From the NCBI GenBank assembly GCA_016841245.1, contig JAENZN010000003.1:124001-188000 (forward strand): a stretch of DNA of 64,000 nt, written 5' to 3'. Both the position numbers and the translations under genes were made by a program. The notes beneath the pieces are model-generated. The model saw nothing but the letters and a program-made list of their open reading frames with translations, searched no databases and was not told the origin of the DNA. Position 1 is the first letter of the stretch, and the number at the start of each line of letters is the position of its first letter. Shown here piece after piece: positions 36,159 through 44,807 of the stretch. Source of the DNA: Syntrophomonas sp. (GTDB taxonomy: Bacteria > Bacillota > Syntrophomonadia > Syntrophomonadales > Syntrophomonadaceae).

Positions 36159-37127
36159 ATGGATATTCAAAAAAAACAATTATTGGAATTTTATCAACAA
36201 ATGGTAACTATTAGAATTTTTGAATCCAGAGTTTGTGAATTATTCGCAGCTGGTCAAATTCCCGGTTTTGTACATTCAAGCCTGGGACAAGAAGCAATAG
36301 CCGCAGGTGTAATGGCCTGTGTGGAAAAGGATGACAAAGTTGGTCTGCATCATCGCAGCCATGGTGAGATGATAGCTAAAGGCGCAGATATGAACAAAAT
36401 GATGGCTGAATTGTTTGGAAAAGCTACCGGAACCTGTAAAGGCAAGGGCGGATCCATGCATATTGCTGATATGGATCTAGGTATTTTGGGTGCCAACGGT
36501 ATTTTAGGTGCCGGCTATGCAATTGCTACTGGAGCTGCTTTTGCCTGCCAATATAATGAAACGAAAGACATTGCACTTTGCTTGTTTGGAGATGGACAAT
36601 CAAATCGCGGCCCTTTTCATGAGAGTCTTAATGTAGCTGCGCTCTGGAAATTACCAATAGTGTTTATATGTGAAAATAATGGATTTGGACTGTCCAACCC
36701 GGTAAAAGAACATCTTGCTACGGACTGTGTTTCAGATCGGGCAGCGGCCTATGGAATACCTGGCGTAACGGTTGATGGCAATGATGTGCTGGCTGTATAT
36801 GAAACAACCCTGGAAGCGGTTGACCGGGCCAGAAAAGGTAATGGTCCCAGTTTGTTGGAGTTTACCACCTGGAGATGGCATGGCCATTTTGAAGGAGATC
36901 CGGCTGTTTACAAAGATGCCCAGGAGCAAGAAGAATGGTTAAAGAAGGACCCCATTCCGAGATTTGCCAAGCAGCTGCTCGAACAGAAAAATGCAACTCA
37001 GGCTGAACTGGATGAGATGCAAGCAAAAGGAGAAGCCCTGGTTGATGCTGCAGTAAAATTTGCTGAGGAAAGCCCCTGGCCTGATGTTTCTGAGTTATTT
37101 ACTGATGTTTACGATAGACAAATGTAG
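36159..37127 (+). CDS. acoA: TPP-dependent dehydrogenase E1 alpha subunit, copy 2
   Basis: This second 322-residue alpha subunit has GDGQSNRGPFHESLN and ENNGFGLS as the TPP motif, GKGGSMHIADMD, and WHGHFEGDP. It is homologous to copy 1 through its length but differs in the active-site approach (HHRSHGEM against THRGHGHL; FGLSN against WAISN). A second substrate specificity, or a hetero-complex, is therefore possible. Ribosome site is AAAGGGAGG. It lies 33 bp after the first beta gene. Confidence 0.92.
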   Translation: MDIQKKQLLEFYQQMVTIRIFESRVCELFAAGQIPGFVHSSLGQEAIAAGVMACVEKDDKVGLHHRSHGEMIAKGADMNKMMAELFGKATGTCKGKGGSMHIADMDLGILGANGILGAGYAIATGAAFACQYNETKDIALCLFGDGQSNRGPFHESLNVAALWKLPIVFICENNGFGLSNPVKEHLATDCVSDRAAAYGIPGVTVDGNDVLAVYETTLEAVDRARKGNGPSLLEFTTWRWHGHFEGDPAVYKDAQEQEEWLKKDPIPRFAKQLLEQKNATQAELDEMQAKGEALVDAAVKFAEESPWPDVSELFTDVYDRQM

Positions 37128-37144
37128 AAAAGGAGGGTTAAGAG

Positions 37145-38113
37145 ATGCAAATGACATATGCAGAAGCTATTAGGGATGCAATGCGAGTTGAGCTTAAAAG
37201 AGACCCTAAAGTTTATCTTGCAGGTGAAGATATAGGCGTATTTGGCGGGTGTTTTGGAGTGACTGCCGGTTTATTGGATGAGTTTGGCCCGAAACGAATT
37301 GTGGATACCCCAATCAGCGAAAATTTTATTGTAGGGCATGCAGTAGGTTCTTCTGCCTGCGGGCTGAGACCGATAGTTGAGATCATGTTTAATGATTTCA
37401 TAGCTGTTTGCTTTGATGAAATGTGCAATCAAGCTGCCAAGGTGAGGTATATGTTCGGCGGAAAAGCTGATGTCGGAATGGTGCTTCGTATGCCCATTGG
37501 GGCAGGTATAGGAGCGGCTGCACAGCATTCTCAATCTTTAGAGGGATTATTAACTCATATACCGGGGTTAATAAGCGTAATTCCTTCCACGCCGGCAGAT
37601 GCCAAGGGATTACTGATATCAGCTATTAGAGATGATAACCCGGTTATATTCTATGAACATAAGCAAATGTACGGCATGCCGGGGGAGGTACCGGAAGGCG
37701 ATTATACAATTCCCATTGGCAAGGCAGATATTAAACGCGAAGGTTCCGATGTAACCATAGTAACGTGGTCATGGATGGTGCAAAAATCTTTAGCTGCGGC
37801 AGAAAAATTAGCGGCAGAAGGAATTAATGCAGAAGTACTTGACCCGCGCACACTGATACCGCTGGATAAGGAGGCTATTCTTAAGTCAGTAGCGAAAACC
37901 GGCAAGCTGGTTATTGTCCATGAAGAAGTAAAAACCAGCGGATTCGGTGGAGAAATTGCAGCTATCGTGTCTGAAGAAGGTTTTGATTATCTGGATGCTC
38001 CGATCAAGCGAGTAGCTGCTCCCGATACACCGATACCTTTCTCTCCAGCGCTGGAGCAGGCATATATACCAAGTGAAGAAAAAATTATTGAAGCAGTTAA
38101 AGCACTGTTTTAG
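37145..38113 (+). CDS. acoB: TPP-dependent dehydrogenase E1 beta subunit, copy 2
   Basis: The 322-residue beta subunit is paired with alpha copy 2, 17 bp apart. Features are EAIRDAMRVELKRD, GEDIGVFGG, PISENFIVGHAVGSS and HEEVKTSGFGGEIAA. The C-terminal part is nearly the same as that of beta copy 1, whereas the N-terminal substrate-facing part diverges, a mosaic consistent with gene conversion. It would bind the shared E2 through the conserved C-terminal domain. Confidence 0.92.
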   Translation: MQMTYAEAIRDAMRVELKRDPKVYLAGEDIGVFGGCFGVTAGLLDEFGPKRIVDTPISENFIVGHAVGSSACGLRPIVEIMFNDFIAVCFDEMCNQAAKVRYMFGGKADVGMVLRMPIGAGIGAAAQHSQSLEGLLTHIPGLISVIPSTPADAKGLLISAIRDDNPVIFYEHKQMYGMPGEVPEGDYTIPIGKADIKREGSDVTIVTWSWMVQKSLAAAEKLAAEGINAEVLDPRTLIPLDKEAILKSVAKTGKLVIVHEEVKTSGFGGEIAAIVSEEGFDYLDAPIKRVAAPDTPIPFSPALEQAYIPSEEKIIEAVKALF

Positions 38114-38118
38114 TACTA

Positions 38119-38151
38119 GATTTCCCGGTGGGTTAAACCACCGGGGAAATC
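38119..38151 (+). repeat. Intra-operon hairpin between E1 beta copy 2 and acoX
   Basis: GATTTCCCGGTGG and CCACCGGGGAAATC form a strong stem with a short loop and no T-run. It may be an RNA processing or stabilising element separating E1 from downstream genes. Confidence 0.5.
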
Positions 38152-38172
38152 CTCTTGAAAGGAGGATAAGTG

Positions 38173-39177
38173 ATGGTTTCCGTTGGAATAATCGCGAATC
38201 CTGCATCAGGGAAAGATATACGCCGTTTAGTAGCGCACAGTATCACTTTTAATAATCAGGAAAAAGTCAATATTGTACAGCGTGCTATTTTGGGCCTGAA
38301 TAGCGTAGGAGTAGAAGAACTTATCTATATGCCTGATTATTATAATATTGTACCCCGAGCCATGGCTTGTATGCCCGGTGACTACAAGCTGAATATAAAA
38401 GTGATTCAAGCTGATATGGTGATGAATGGTATACAGGAAGATTCAGCAGATGCAGCCAGGCTGATGAGGGAGTGCCATACCGGGTGCATAATTACTCTGG
38501 GGGGAGATGGGACCAACCGCATGGTGGCTAAAACCTGTGGTGATGTGCCGGTCTTACCTATTTCCACCGGAACCAATAATGTATTCCCGCGCATGCTGGA
38601 AGGTACCGGTGCAGGTATGGCTGCAGGGGTTGTGGCCCGAGGGCTGGTAAATGGAAGTAAATCCATACAAAAGAATAAAAAGCTTAAAATTTTAAAAGAA
38701 GGAACGCTTGTAGACATTGCCCTCATAGATGCTGTGGTTTTAAAAGATATATTTATAGGTTCTCGCGCTATATGGGATGCAGAACGTATCAAGCAGGTGG
38801 TAGTTACCCGCGGGGAGCCAGATAGTATTGGTATATCTGCCATAGCAGGTAATCTGGAACCGATTGGAACCTTGGATGAATATGGCATGGCAATTGAGAT
38901 AGGCCAGGGAGGAGATATCACCATAATGGCTCCAATAGCGCCGGGTTTGATAAGGCCGGTACCAATAAGGAATTACCGCTTATTAAACTTGGGAGAAGAA
39001 GTGAAAGTGTCTAATGGCCCAGGTGTGATAGCCCTGGATGGTGAGAGAGAAATCGAGGTGGGAGAGAATGATGAGTACTTCATCCAACTTACCCTCGATG
39101 GGCCAAACGTAGTGAATGTCAGGGAAACTCTGCGAGAAGCGGTACAGAAGGGTTATTCACGTATGGGTAATTTATAA
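38173..39177 (+). CDS. acoX: AcoX-like protein (ATP-NAD kinase fold)
   Basis: The 334-residue protein from the ATG at 38173 (a GTG at 38170 is also possible; AAAGGAGG lies upstream) has the NAD-kinase-like nucleotide motif GGDGTNRMVAK. ISTGTNNVFP also fits the diacylglycerol/ATP-NAD kinase superfamily. It resembles AcoX, a protein of unknown biochemical role regularly encoded in acetoin-dehydrogenase clusters. Its place between the E1 pairs and E2 is the main reason for calling the whole operon acetoin-type. Whether it phosphorylates anything is unknown. Confidence 0.85.
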   Translation: MVSVGIIANPASGKDIRRLVAHSITFNNQEKVNIVQRAILGLNSVGVEELIYMPDYYNIVPRAMACMPGDYKLNIKVIQADMVMNGIQEDSADAARLMRECHTGCIITLGGDGTNRMVAKTCGDVPVLPISTGTNNVFPRMLEGTGAGMAAGVVARGLVNGSKSIQKNKKLKILKEGTLVDIALIDAVVLKDIFIGSRAIWDAERIKQVVVTRGEPDSIGISAIAGNLEPIGTLDEYGMAIEIGQGGDITIMAPIAPGLIRPVPIRNYRLLNLGEEVKVSNGPGVIALDGEREIEVGENDEYFIQLTLDGPNVVNVRETLREAVQKGYSRMGNL

Positions 39178-39210
39178 AGTTGATAGTTTTAATTAAAGGA
39201 GGAAATGTAT

Positions 39211-40368
39211 ATGGCCAGCCAAATAACAATGCCCAAGCTGGGATTATCAATGAAAACAGCCAAAGTTGTCAAATGGCTAAAAAAGGAAGGCGATGCTGTT
39301 AAAAAAGGTGACGCACTTCTGGAAGTTATGACCGAAAAGATCACCAATAAAGTAGAAGCTCCTGCTGATGGGCTGCTGCTGAAGATTGTAGCTGATAAAG
39401 GGGCTGATCTGCCCATAGGTGCTTTGCTGGGGGTTATCGGTCAGGCTGATGAGGATATATCGGCAATACTGGCAGCAGCTCCTGCCGGGGGCGCTGGAGA
39501 AAAGAAGCCGGCGGCGGTCAGCGGTGGGAAAGTAAAAATTTCTCCAGCCGCACGTAAATTGGCAGAGGAGAATGGTTTAGAGATTACACGTATCATCGGT
39601 ACTGGTCCGGAAGGACGTATCACTAAAGAGGATGTAGAAAAAGCGATAGATGAAGGTTCTGCTTTGGCCGATGACCGTCCGGCTCTGGAGGTTATTCCTT
39701 ACGAAGGTATGAGAAATGCCATAGGGGAAAATATGGCCAGGAGCTGGGCTACCTGTGCCAGAGTAACCCAGCATGTAAGTGTAGATATTTCAGGATTACT
39801 GGCTTTAAGAAAAAGCATAAATGCCGATCTCAAAGAAAAAGAAAAAATATCTGTTACGGCTCTGCTTACTAAAGCAATTGCCCGGGCCATTGAAATAAAT
39901 CCGATTGTAAATTCTACTCTAGATGGTGAGGTAATAAAGGTACTGAAAGATATTAATATCGGTATGGCTATAGCCCTGGATGATGGTCTTATCGTTCCAG
40001 TTATCAAAAATGCCGATCAGAAGAAACTCATAGACATAAATGCTGAAATTGCTGATTTGGCCAAAAGGGCGCGCAGGAACAAACTTAATCCGGATGAAAT
40101 GGGAGGAGCTTCTTTTACTATCAGTAATTTGGGTGCTTACGGCTCGGTCGACGCATTTACGCCGATTATTAATCTTCCGGAATCAGCCATACTGGGGGTG
40201 GGCCGTACAGTAGAGAAACCGGTGGCAGTTAACGGAGAAATTGTCATTCGTCCTATGATGGGCTTATCGCTGTCCATTGACCATCGCATAATCGATGGAG
40301 CTCCTGCAGCTCAATGGTTGAAGGTGTTGATTGATTTAATTGAAACCCCCCATAAAATATTTGTTTAG
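39211..40368 (+). CDS. acoC: 2-oxoacid/acetoin dehydrogenase E2 (dihydrolipoyl acyltransferase)
   Basis: The ATG at 39211 is preferred over 39205 because it is eight bases after AAAGGAGG; this gives about 385 residues. The order is a lipoyl domain (1-75, with the lipoyl lysine expected at Lys43 in EVMTEKITNK), an Ala/Gly/Pro linker, a peripheral subunit-binding domain (ISPAARKLAEENGL, about 111-145) and the catalytic domain. The catalytic domain ends SIDHRIIDGAPAAQWL with the active-site His and Asp. It accepts the acyl group from E1 and transfers it to CoA, leaving dihydrolipoyl-E2. The subunit-binding domain would normally dock E3, but no E3 gene is in the operon. Confidence 0.93.
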   Translation: MASQITMPKLGLSMKTAKVVKWLKKEGDAVKKGDALLEVMTEKITNKVEAPADGLLLKIVADKGADLPIGALLGVIGQADEDISAILAAAPAGGAGEKKPAAVSGGKVKISPAARKLAEENGLEITRIIGTGPEGRITKEDVEKAIDEGSALADDRPALEVIPYEGMRNAIGENMARSWATCARVTQHVSVDISGLLALRKSINADLKEKEKISVTALLTKAIARAIEINPIVNSTLDGEVIKVLKDINIGMAIALDDGLIVPVIKNADQKKLIDINAEIADLAKRARRNKLNPDEMGGASFTISNLGAYGSVDAFTPIINLPESAILGVGRTVEKPVAVNGEIVIRPMMGLSLSIDHRIIDGAPAAQWLKVLIDLIETPHKIFV

Positions 40369-40413
40369 CATTGGACGCAATTAATAGTTTGAGGAATTAA
40401 AGGAGGAATAAAA

Positions 40414-40755
40414 ATGGCTAATCCAGTTGAACTGATGGAAGAACTAGGTATAGGTCAGGGACAGATTGGTGACAACCTGCCCGAAGTTACAGAGGCATTT
40501 ATACAAATGGATAATGCAGCTTATATTGAAGGTGAGCTGGAAAGAAAGTATAAGGAGCTGATTGGTCTCGGGATTGCTGTAGCTATTGGCTGTCATTACT
40601 GCATGAGCATACATGTTAAGCAGGGATTGATGCACGGTGCTAACCGGGATGAAATATTGGAAGCTGCTGCAGTTGGCGTGGCATTTGGAGGTTCACCGGC
40701 CTGGGCTAATATGTGTACTACGGTCTTAAGAGCCCTGGACGAATGGGAGGACTAA
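40414..40755 (+). CDS. AhpD-like carboxymuconolactone-decarboxylase-family protein with CxxC
   Basis: The 113-residue all-helical protein carries the AhpD-type active-site motif C60-H-Y-C63 with His67 (CHYCMSIH), followed by a helix HGANRDEILEAAAVG. AhpD proteins are disulfide reductases whose cysteine pair takes electrons from the dihydrolipoyl group of an E2 subunit in mycobacteria. Finding this gene directly after E2 (45 bp, AAAGGAGG) suggests the same redox contact here. It could carry electrons away from E2 or protect against peroxide. Decarboxylase activity is not expected, since the CxxC is the AhpD signature. Confidence 0.88.
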   Translation: MANPVELMEELGIGQGQIGDNLPEVTEAFIQMDNAAYIEGELERKYKELIGLGIAVAIGCHYCMSIHVKQGLMHGANRDEILEAAAVGVAFGGSPAWANMCTTVLRALDEWED

Positions 40756-40811
40756 ATAATAATTGCCAGGGTACAGTTTGAACCTGCCACGTAGAGGAGA
40801 GAAGGGGTCAC

Positions 40812-41687
40812 ATGACTGAAAGTGCTGATTGCGGGAATTTACCTCCAGCATCAGATAAATTGTTGAATAACAAATCGGACAGGGGACGTCTTCATACAGT
40901 TTGTGAAATAACAGATTGTCCTAATATGGCAGAATGTTTCACTAACAGGTCCTGTCTATTTATGATACTTGGTAATATGTGTACGCGTAACTGCGGTTTT
41001 TGCGGCGCGCAGCATGGCCGCCCGGCTGAGATAAACCTTAACGAAGCCTGTGAAGTGGCCTCAAGAGCGAAACAGCAGGGCATGGAAAATATTGTGCTAA
41101 GTTCATTTACCCGTGATGATCTTCCTGATGGCGGGGCCGGACAATTTGGAGCGGTTATAAGGTCTATCCAGGCAGAAATCCCGGAGGCTGTTATAGAGGT
41201 GCTGATTTCTGATTTTAAGGGAAGCAATGAATCACTATTAGAAGTTATCAATGCTGCACCGGATGTTATTAATCATAGTATTCAGACTGTACCCAGGCTT
41301 TATCCTTTACTTAGACCTCAGTCACTGTACTCCAGATCAATTGAACTTTTACGAAGAGTGAACGAAAACGGAAAGGGTATATGGTCCAAATCCGGTCTGA
41401 TGTTGGGATTGGGAGAAAGCAGGGACGAAGTTGAAGCGGTAATGGAAGATCTGAGCGCAGCAGGGTGTAAAATTTTAACACTGGGTCAGTATTTCCGGCC
41501 TTCCAGCCAGCAAATTCCTGTAGTACGTTATGCACATGCCGATGAATTCAAACAACTTGAAAAAATTGCTTATGAAATGGGATTTATGCAGGTGGCTGCC
41601 AGGGCCCGGATACGAAGTTCTTATAACAGTATTTCTGCCATAAATCAAATAAGAAAAGAAAGGAGGAAGATGGATGGCAACGATTGA
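40812..41687 (+). CDS. lipA: Lipoyl synthase
   Basis: The 291-residue radical-SAM enzyme has both cluster sites of LipA. The auxiliary site is CX4CX5C (Cys31, Cys36, Cys42 in CEITDCPNMAEC) and the radical-SAM site is CX3CX2C (CTRNCGFC, Cys57/61/64). The C-terminal RSSYNS holds the serine that ligates the auxiliary cluster. It inserts two sulfurs into an octanoyl chain on a carrier protein. It overlaps the GcvH-like gene by 14 bp, so that carrier is a probable substrate. Lipoyl synthases (acoS) are known in some anaerobes' acetoin clusters. The ribosome site is GAGGAGAGAAGG. Confidence 0.9.
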   Translation: MTESADCGNLPPASDKLLNNKSDRGRLHTVCEITDCPNMAECFTNRSCLFMILGNMCTRNCGFCGAQHGRPAEINLNEACEVASRAKQQGMENIVLSSFTRDDLPDGGAGQFGAVIRSIQAEIPEAVIEVLISDFKGSNESLLEVINAAPDVINHSIQTVPRLYPLLRPQSLYSRSIELLRRVNENGKGIWSKSGLMLGLGESRDEVEAVMEDLSAAGCKILTLGQYFRPSSQQIPVVRYAHADEFKQLEKIAYEMGFMQVAARARIRSSYNSISAINQIRKERRKMDGND

Positions 41688-42096
41688 TAAATATAATATG
41701 CCGGACGAGCTTTATTACACTACTGACCATGCCTGGATCAAAGTTGAAGGTGAGAATATACGTATAGGCATCACTGATTTTATGCAGCAGCTGGCCGGTG
41801 ATATTACCTTTATAAGGGTACCACGGGTCAACAAAGATCTGCCCGAGGGAAAAACCCTGGCATCAATACAATCCGGAAAATGGGCTGGTAAAATATCAGT
41901 GCCCATGGGGGGAAAAGTACTGGAATCTAACCGTGATCTGGTCAGCAACCCCGGAGTGCTTAATTCAGATCCCTACGGCGCGGCTTGGATTGCAGTGATG
42001 CAGCCGGAAGATCTGGAAAAAGGACTGAACAGCTTGATGCAGGGTGATGATTTGGAGAAATGGCTGCGAAAAGAAATGGAGCAGCATGCAGAGTAA
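41674..42096 (+). CDS. GcvH-like lipoyl carrier protein
   Basis: The 140-residue protein has the glycine-cleavage H-protein fold: YTTDHAWIKVEGENIRIGIT at the start and, in place of the usual ESVKA, IQSGKWAGKISVP. The lipoylatable lysine is expected at Lys69. It continues with DPYGAAWIAVM and an acidic/basic helical tail longer than usual. No other glycine-cleavage genes are near, so it is not an ordinary H-protein. GcvH-like lipoate-binding proteins are known to serve HdrD-like CCG enzymes in sulfur oxidisers, and a CCG protein is encoded 1.5 kb downstream. It starts inside the end of lipA and is thus translationally coupled to its likely modifying enzyme. Confidence 0.85.
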   Translation: MATIDKYNMPDELYYTTDHAWIKVEGENIRIGITDFMQQLAGDITFIRVPRVNKDLPEGKTLASIQSGKWAGKISVPMGGKVLESNRDLVSNPGVLNSDPYGAAWIAVMQPEDLEKGLNSLMQGDDLEKWLRKEMEQHAE

Positions 42097-42121
42097 GGAT
42101 TGCCAAGCGGGAGGATAAGTT

Positions 42122-43576
42122 ATGAAGAGTCTTATAATCGATCAGTTAAAACAAAAATTGGGGAATAGAGCTACCGATTCCCAGTTTGAATCCAGTTTGT
42201 ATTCTCGTGATCTGGCCCCGGTTCCGAATCTATTAGTGAATCCGCTTTTTAATACTGCTGCTGATTTGGTGGTTCGTCCCATTGATACTGCAGAGGTCGC
42301 GGAGATATTGAAAATATCCTGGGATAATGATATTCCGGTGACGCCGCGGGCAGGAGCATCCACTGTATATTTCGATTCGGTTCCTATCAAAGGCGGAATA
42401 GTCATGGATCTCAACCTTCTTAAAGGTATAGTGGCTTTGGATGAATCCGGGATGATGGTAACAGTAAAGGCTGGAACTACCTGGAGTGAGCTGGAAAAAT
42501 ACCTGAATGGCAAGGGGTTTGCGCTCCGATCATTTCCCAGCAGTGCTCCGGTTGCCAGCATAGGTGGTTGGTTTTGCATGATGGGATATGGGATCGGCAG
42601 TATTAAATATGGCAGTTTGCTTTCCCAGGTAAAGGCAATTGAGCTGGTATTACCCAACGGAGAAGTTAAACAGCTTACTTCTGATAGTGATATCCCACTG
42701 GATTACTTAGCCGGATCCGAAGGTACTCTGGGGGTAGTAACTCAACTGCAGGTCCATGTTCGCAAATTGACATCCATGAAACATTACCTCTTAAAGGTAA
42801 AAGAACCTGATTTAAGCAGGGTAGTAAACCACATTCAGGGTGAGCGAATGGTTCCTTACAATATACACTTCAGTGATCAAAAATATAATGCAGTTATGAA
42901 TAAATTGGGTTTTGTTGCGGATGAATTTACCGGCAGCTGTACGGTGGCGGTTGATTATGAGGGCTCGGAAGATGACTTGAAAGCTGCAGACGCTGTTATT
43001 TCAGAAATGATGTCAGGAGATTTTGAAGTAGAACTGGCCGAAGAAAAAGATGCGAACCAGGAATGGAAGGAAAAATTCCTGGCTTTAAGATTAAAAAGGG
43101 GCGGGCCTTCACAGTTGGGTGGAGAAGTATGGCTGCCGATAAATAATCTGAATCATTATCTGGATACTATAAAGGAAATGGATAAAAAATATACCTTGGG
43201 TCTGGTTTCTTATGGACATGTAGCCACAGCTGAACATGCCGTAGTAATGACTGCCTTTTTTGCTGATGAAAGAAAGACCATAGATTACGTACTAAAACTC
43301 AGTATGGTAAAAAAAATCCAGGATATAGGGCATCGATATGGCGGGAAACCTTATGGAATTGGTTTGTGGAACACTCCCTATATTGGATATATATTTGATA
43401 ATTCTCAGCTGGCTGAGTTAAGGGCCAGGAAAAAGGAGCTTGACCCCAAGGGGATAATGAATCCTGGGAAAGTGTATCGACCGCCATTATTATTAAACTC
43501 CTTTAATTTCAAGGTGGCCATGAACATTCTAGCGGCAGTTAGTCGAGCTGTGGGAAGGGGGAATAGACGTGTCTGA
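42122..43576 (+). CDS. GlcD-like FAD-linked oxidase
   Basis: The 484-residue protein is a PCMH-type FAD flavoprotein of the GlcD/D-lactate dehydrogenase family. FAD-binding segments are TPRAGASTVYFDS (near residues 78-90), PIKGGIVMDL and AGSEGTLGVVTQLQV. The C-terminal half has the usual cap domain and ends with LDPKGIMNPGKVY. Members oxidise 2-hydroxyacids or, with an iron-sulfur partner, pass electrons to a quinone or other acceptor. It overlaps the CCG iron-sulfur gene by 8 bp, so the two form one enzyme. Within this operon it could oxidise the dihydrolipoyl product indirectly or handle a hydroxyacid substrate. Confidence 0.9.
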   Translation: MKSLIIDQLKQKLGNRATDSQFESSLYSRDLAPVPNLLVNPLFNTAADLVVRPIDTAEVAEILKISWDNDIPVTPRAGASTVYFDSVPIKGGIVMDLNLLKGIVALDESGMMVTVKAGTTWSELEKYLNGKGFALRSFPSSAPVASIGGWFCMMGYGIGSIKYGSLLSQVKAIELVLPNGEVKQLTSDSDIPLDYLAGSEGTLGVVTQLQVHVRKLTSMKHYLLKVKEPDLSRVVNHIQGERMVPYNIHFSDQKYNAVMNKLGFVADEFTGSCTVAVDYEGSEDDLKAADAVISEMMSGDFEVELAEEKDANQEWKEKFLALRLKRGGPSQLGGEVWLPINNLNHYLDTIKEMDKKYTLGLVSYGHVATAEHAVVMTAFFADERKTIDYVLKLSMVKKIQDIGHRYGGKPYGIGLWNTPYIGYIFDNSQLAELRARKKELDPKGIMNPGKVYRPPLLLNSFNFKVAMNILAAVSRAVGRGNRRV

Positions 43577-44735
43577 AGACAAATCGCTTTTTACCACACT
43601 TGAGGAAGAGGCACTAATATGCGGCCGCTGTGGCAGTTGCCGAAGTGATTGTCCGGTATATAACGTAATAGGTTGGGAGTCCAGTGCCCCCAGGGGAAAG
43701 ATAAGTAAAGCCAAAGACATTTTCAGCAAAGGCAAACAAGTCGAAATCAGTGACGAATTCATAGAACGGATAGCGCAATGCACACTATGTGGAGCATGTT
43801 CCAGCGTGTGTTCGGCAGGTATTGACACCAGAAATCTGTGGTTGGCTATACGCAAACGAATAGCAGATGAAGGGAGGGCACCGGAAGCATATAAAAAACT
43901 CCGGGATACGTTGCTCCAAAATAGGAACATATCCAGCTTCAGCAATGATGATCGACTGGAATGGGCAGAGGATCTGGATGATGAACCTGAAGGATTGGAG
44001 CTCAAAGCCGGAGCTGAAGTGTGTTATTTCGTAGGATGTGTTTCCTCTTTTTATCCTCAGGCAGCCCAGGTTCCCATTACAATTGTTGAAATATTAATGA
44101 AAGCCGACGTGGATTTCACTACCATGGGCGGAGAAGAATGGTGTTGTGGTTATCCTTTGCTCAGTGCTGGTTTCGTGGATGATCGTAAGCCGTTTATCGA
44201 GCACAATGTAGCGAAGATAAAGGAATTAGATATTCATACTCTCATCGCCAGCTGTGCAACTTGCTATCATTTCTGGAAACACGACTGCAGTCCGGAACTG
44301 GAGGGTTATGATCTGGAGATTCTGCATGCCACAGAATATCTGGCCAGATTGATTGAAGAGGGACGTATTGAATTGAATGAGCTGGACGAGGTAGTAACTT
44401 ACCATGATCCCTGTGATTTGGGCCGTAATAGTGGAGTGTATGATGCTCCCCGCAGCATCATTAACAGCATTCCGGGAGTACAATTTATTGAGATGGGACA
44501 TAGCCGGGCTGATTCTCTCTGCTGCGGCGGAGGGGGCAATTTACAGAGTGTAGATCCGGATTTGGCTGCAAAAATCAGTGATTTGAGAGTTAAAGAAATA
44601 AAAGAAACAGGTGCCAGCATCATTGTATCTGCCTGCCAGCAATGTGAGCAGATGCTCAGTGCGGGAGTGCGCAATGCTGGACTTCCCATACGGGTGATGG
44701 ATATAAGTGAACTGATTTTGGAGGCTATGGACTAG
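43569..44735 (+). CDS. GlcF/HdrD-like iron-sulfur protein with two CCG domains
   Basis: The 388-residue protein starts at a GTG overlapping the previous gene. Two 4Fe-4S sites lie at residues 18-28 (CGRCGSCRSDCP) and 71-81 (CTLCGACSSVC). Two CCG domains follow: CYFVGCVSS...EEWCCGYPL and DPCDLGRNS...LCCGGGGN with SACQQCEQM at the end. In heterodisulfide reductase HdrD/HdrB the CCG domain holds the cluster that splits disulfides. In GlcF it links a flavoprotein to the respiratory chain. Paired with the GlcD-like protein and sitting beside two lipoyl proteins, it may take electrons from a dihydrolipoyl dithiol (inference). Confidence 0.9.
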   Translation: MSEDKSLFTTLEEEALICGRCGSCRSDCPVYNVIGWESSAPRGKISKAKDIFSKGKQVEISDEFIERIAQCTLCGACSSVCSAGIDTRNLWLAIRKRIADEGRAPEAYKKLRDTLLQNRNISSFSNDDRLEWAEDLDDEPEGLELKAGAEVCYFVGCVSSFYPQAAQVPITIVEILMKADVDFTTMGGEEWCCGYPLLSAGFVDDRKPFIEHNVAKIKELDIHTLIASCATCYHFWKHDCSPELEGYDLEILHATEYLARLIEEGRIELNELDEVVTYHDPCDLGRNSGVYDAPRSIINSIPGVQFIEMGHSRADSLCCGGGGNLQSVDPDLAAKISDLRVKEIKETGASIIVSACQQCEQMLSAGVRNAGLPIRVMDISELILEAMD

Positions 44736-44807
44736 CCTGCTGACAGGTAAAAGTGGTTCATAAAGCAATTGGATTTGTTTTGATTATAAAAAAAGGAGGT
44801 GATTGTA

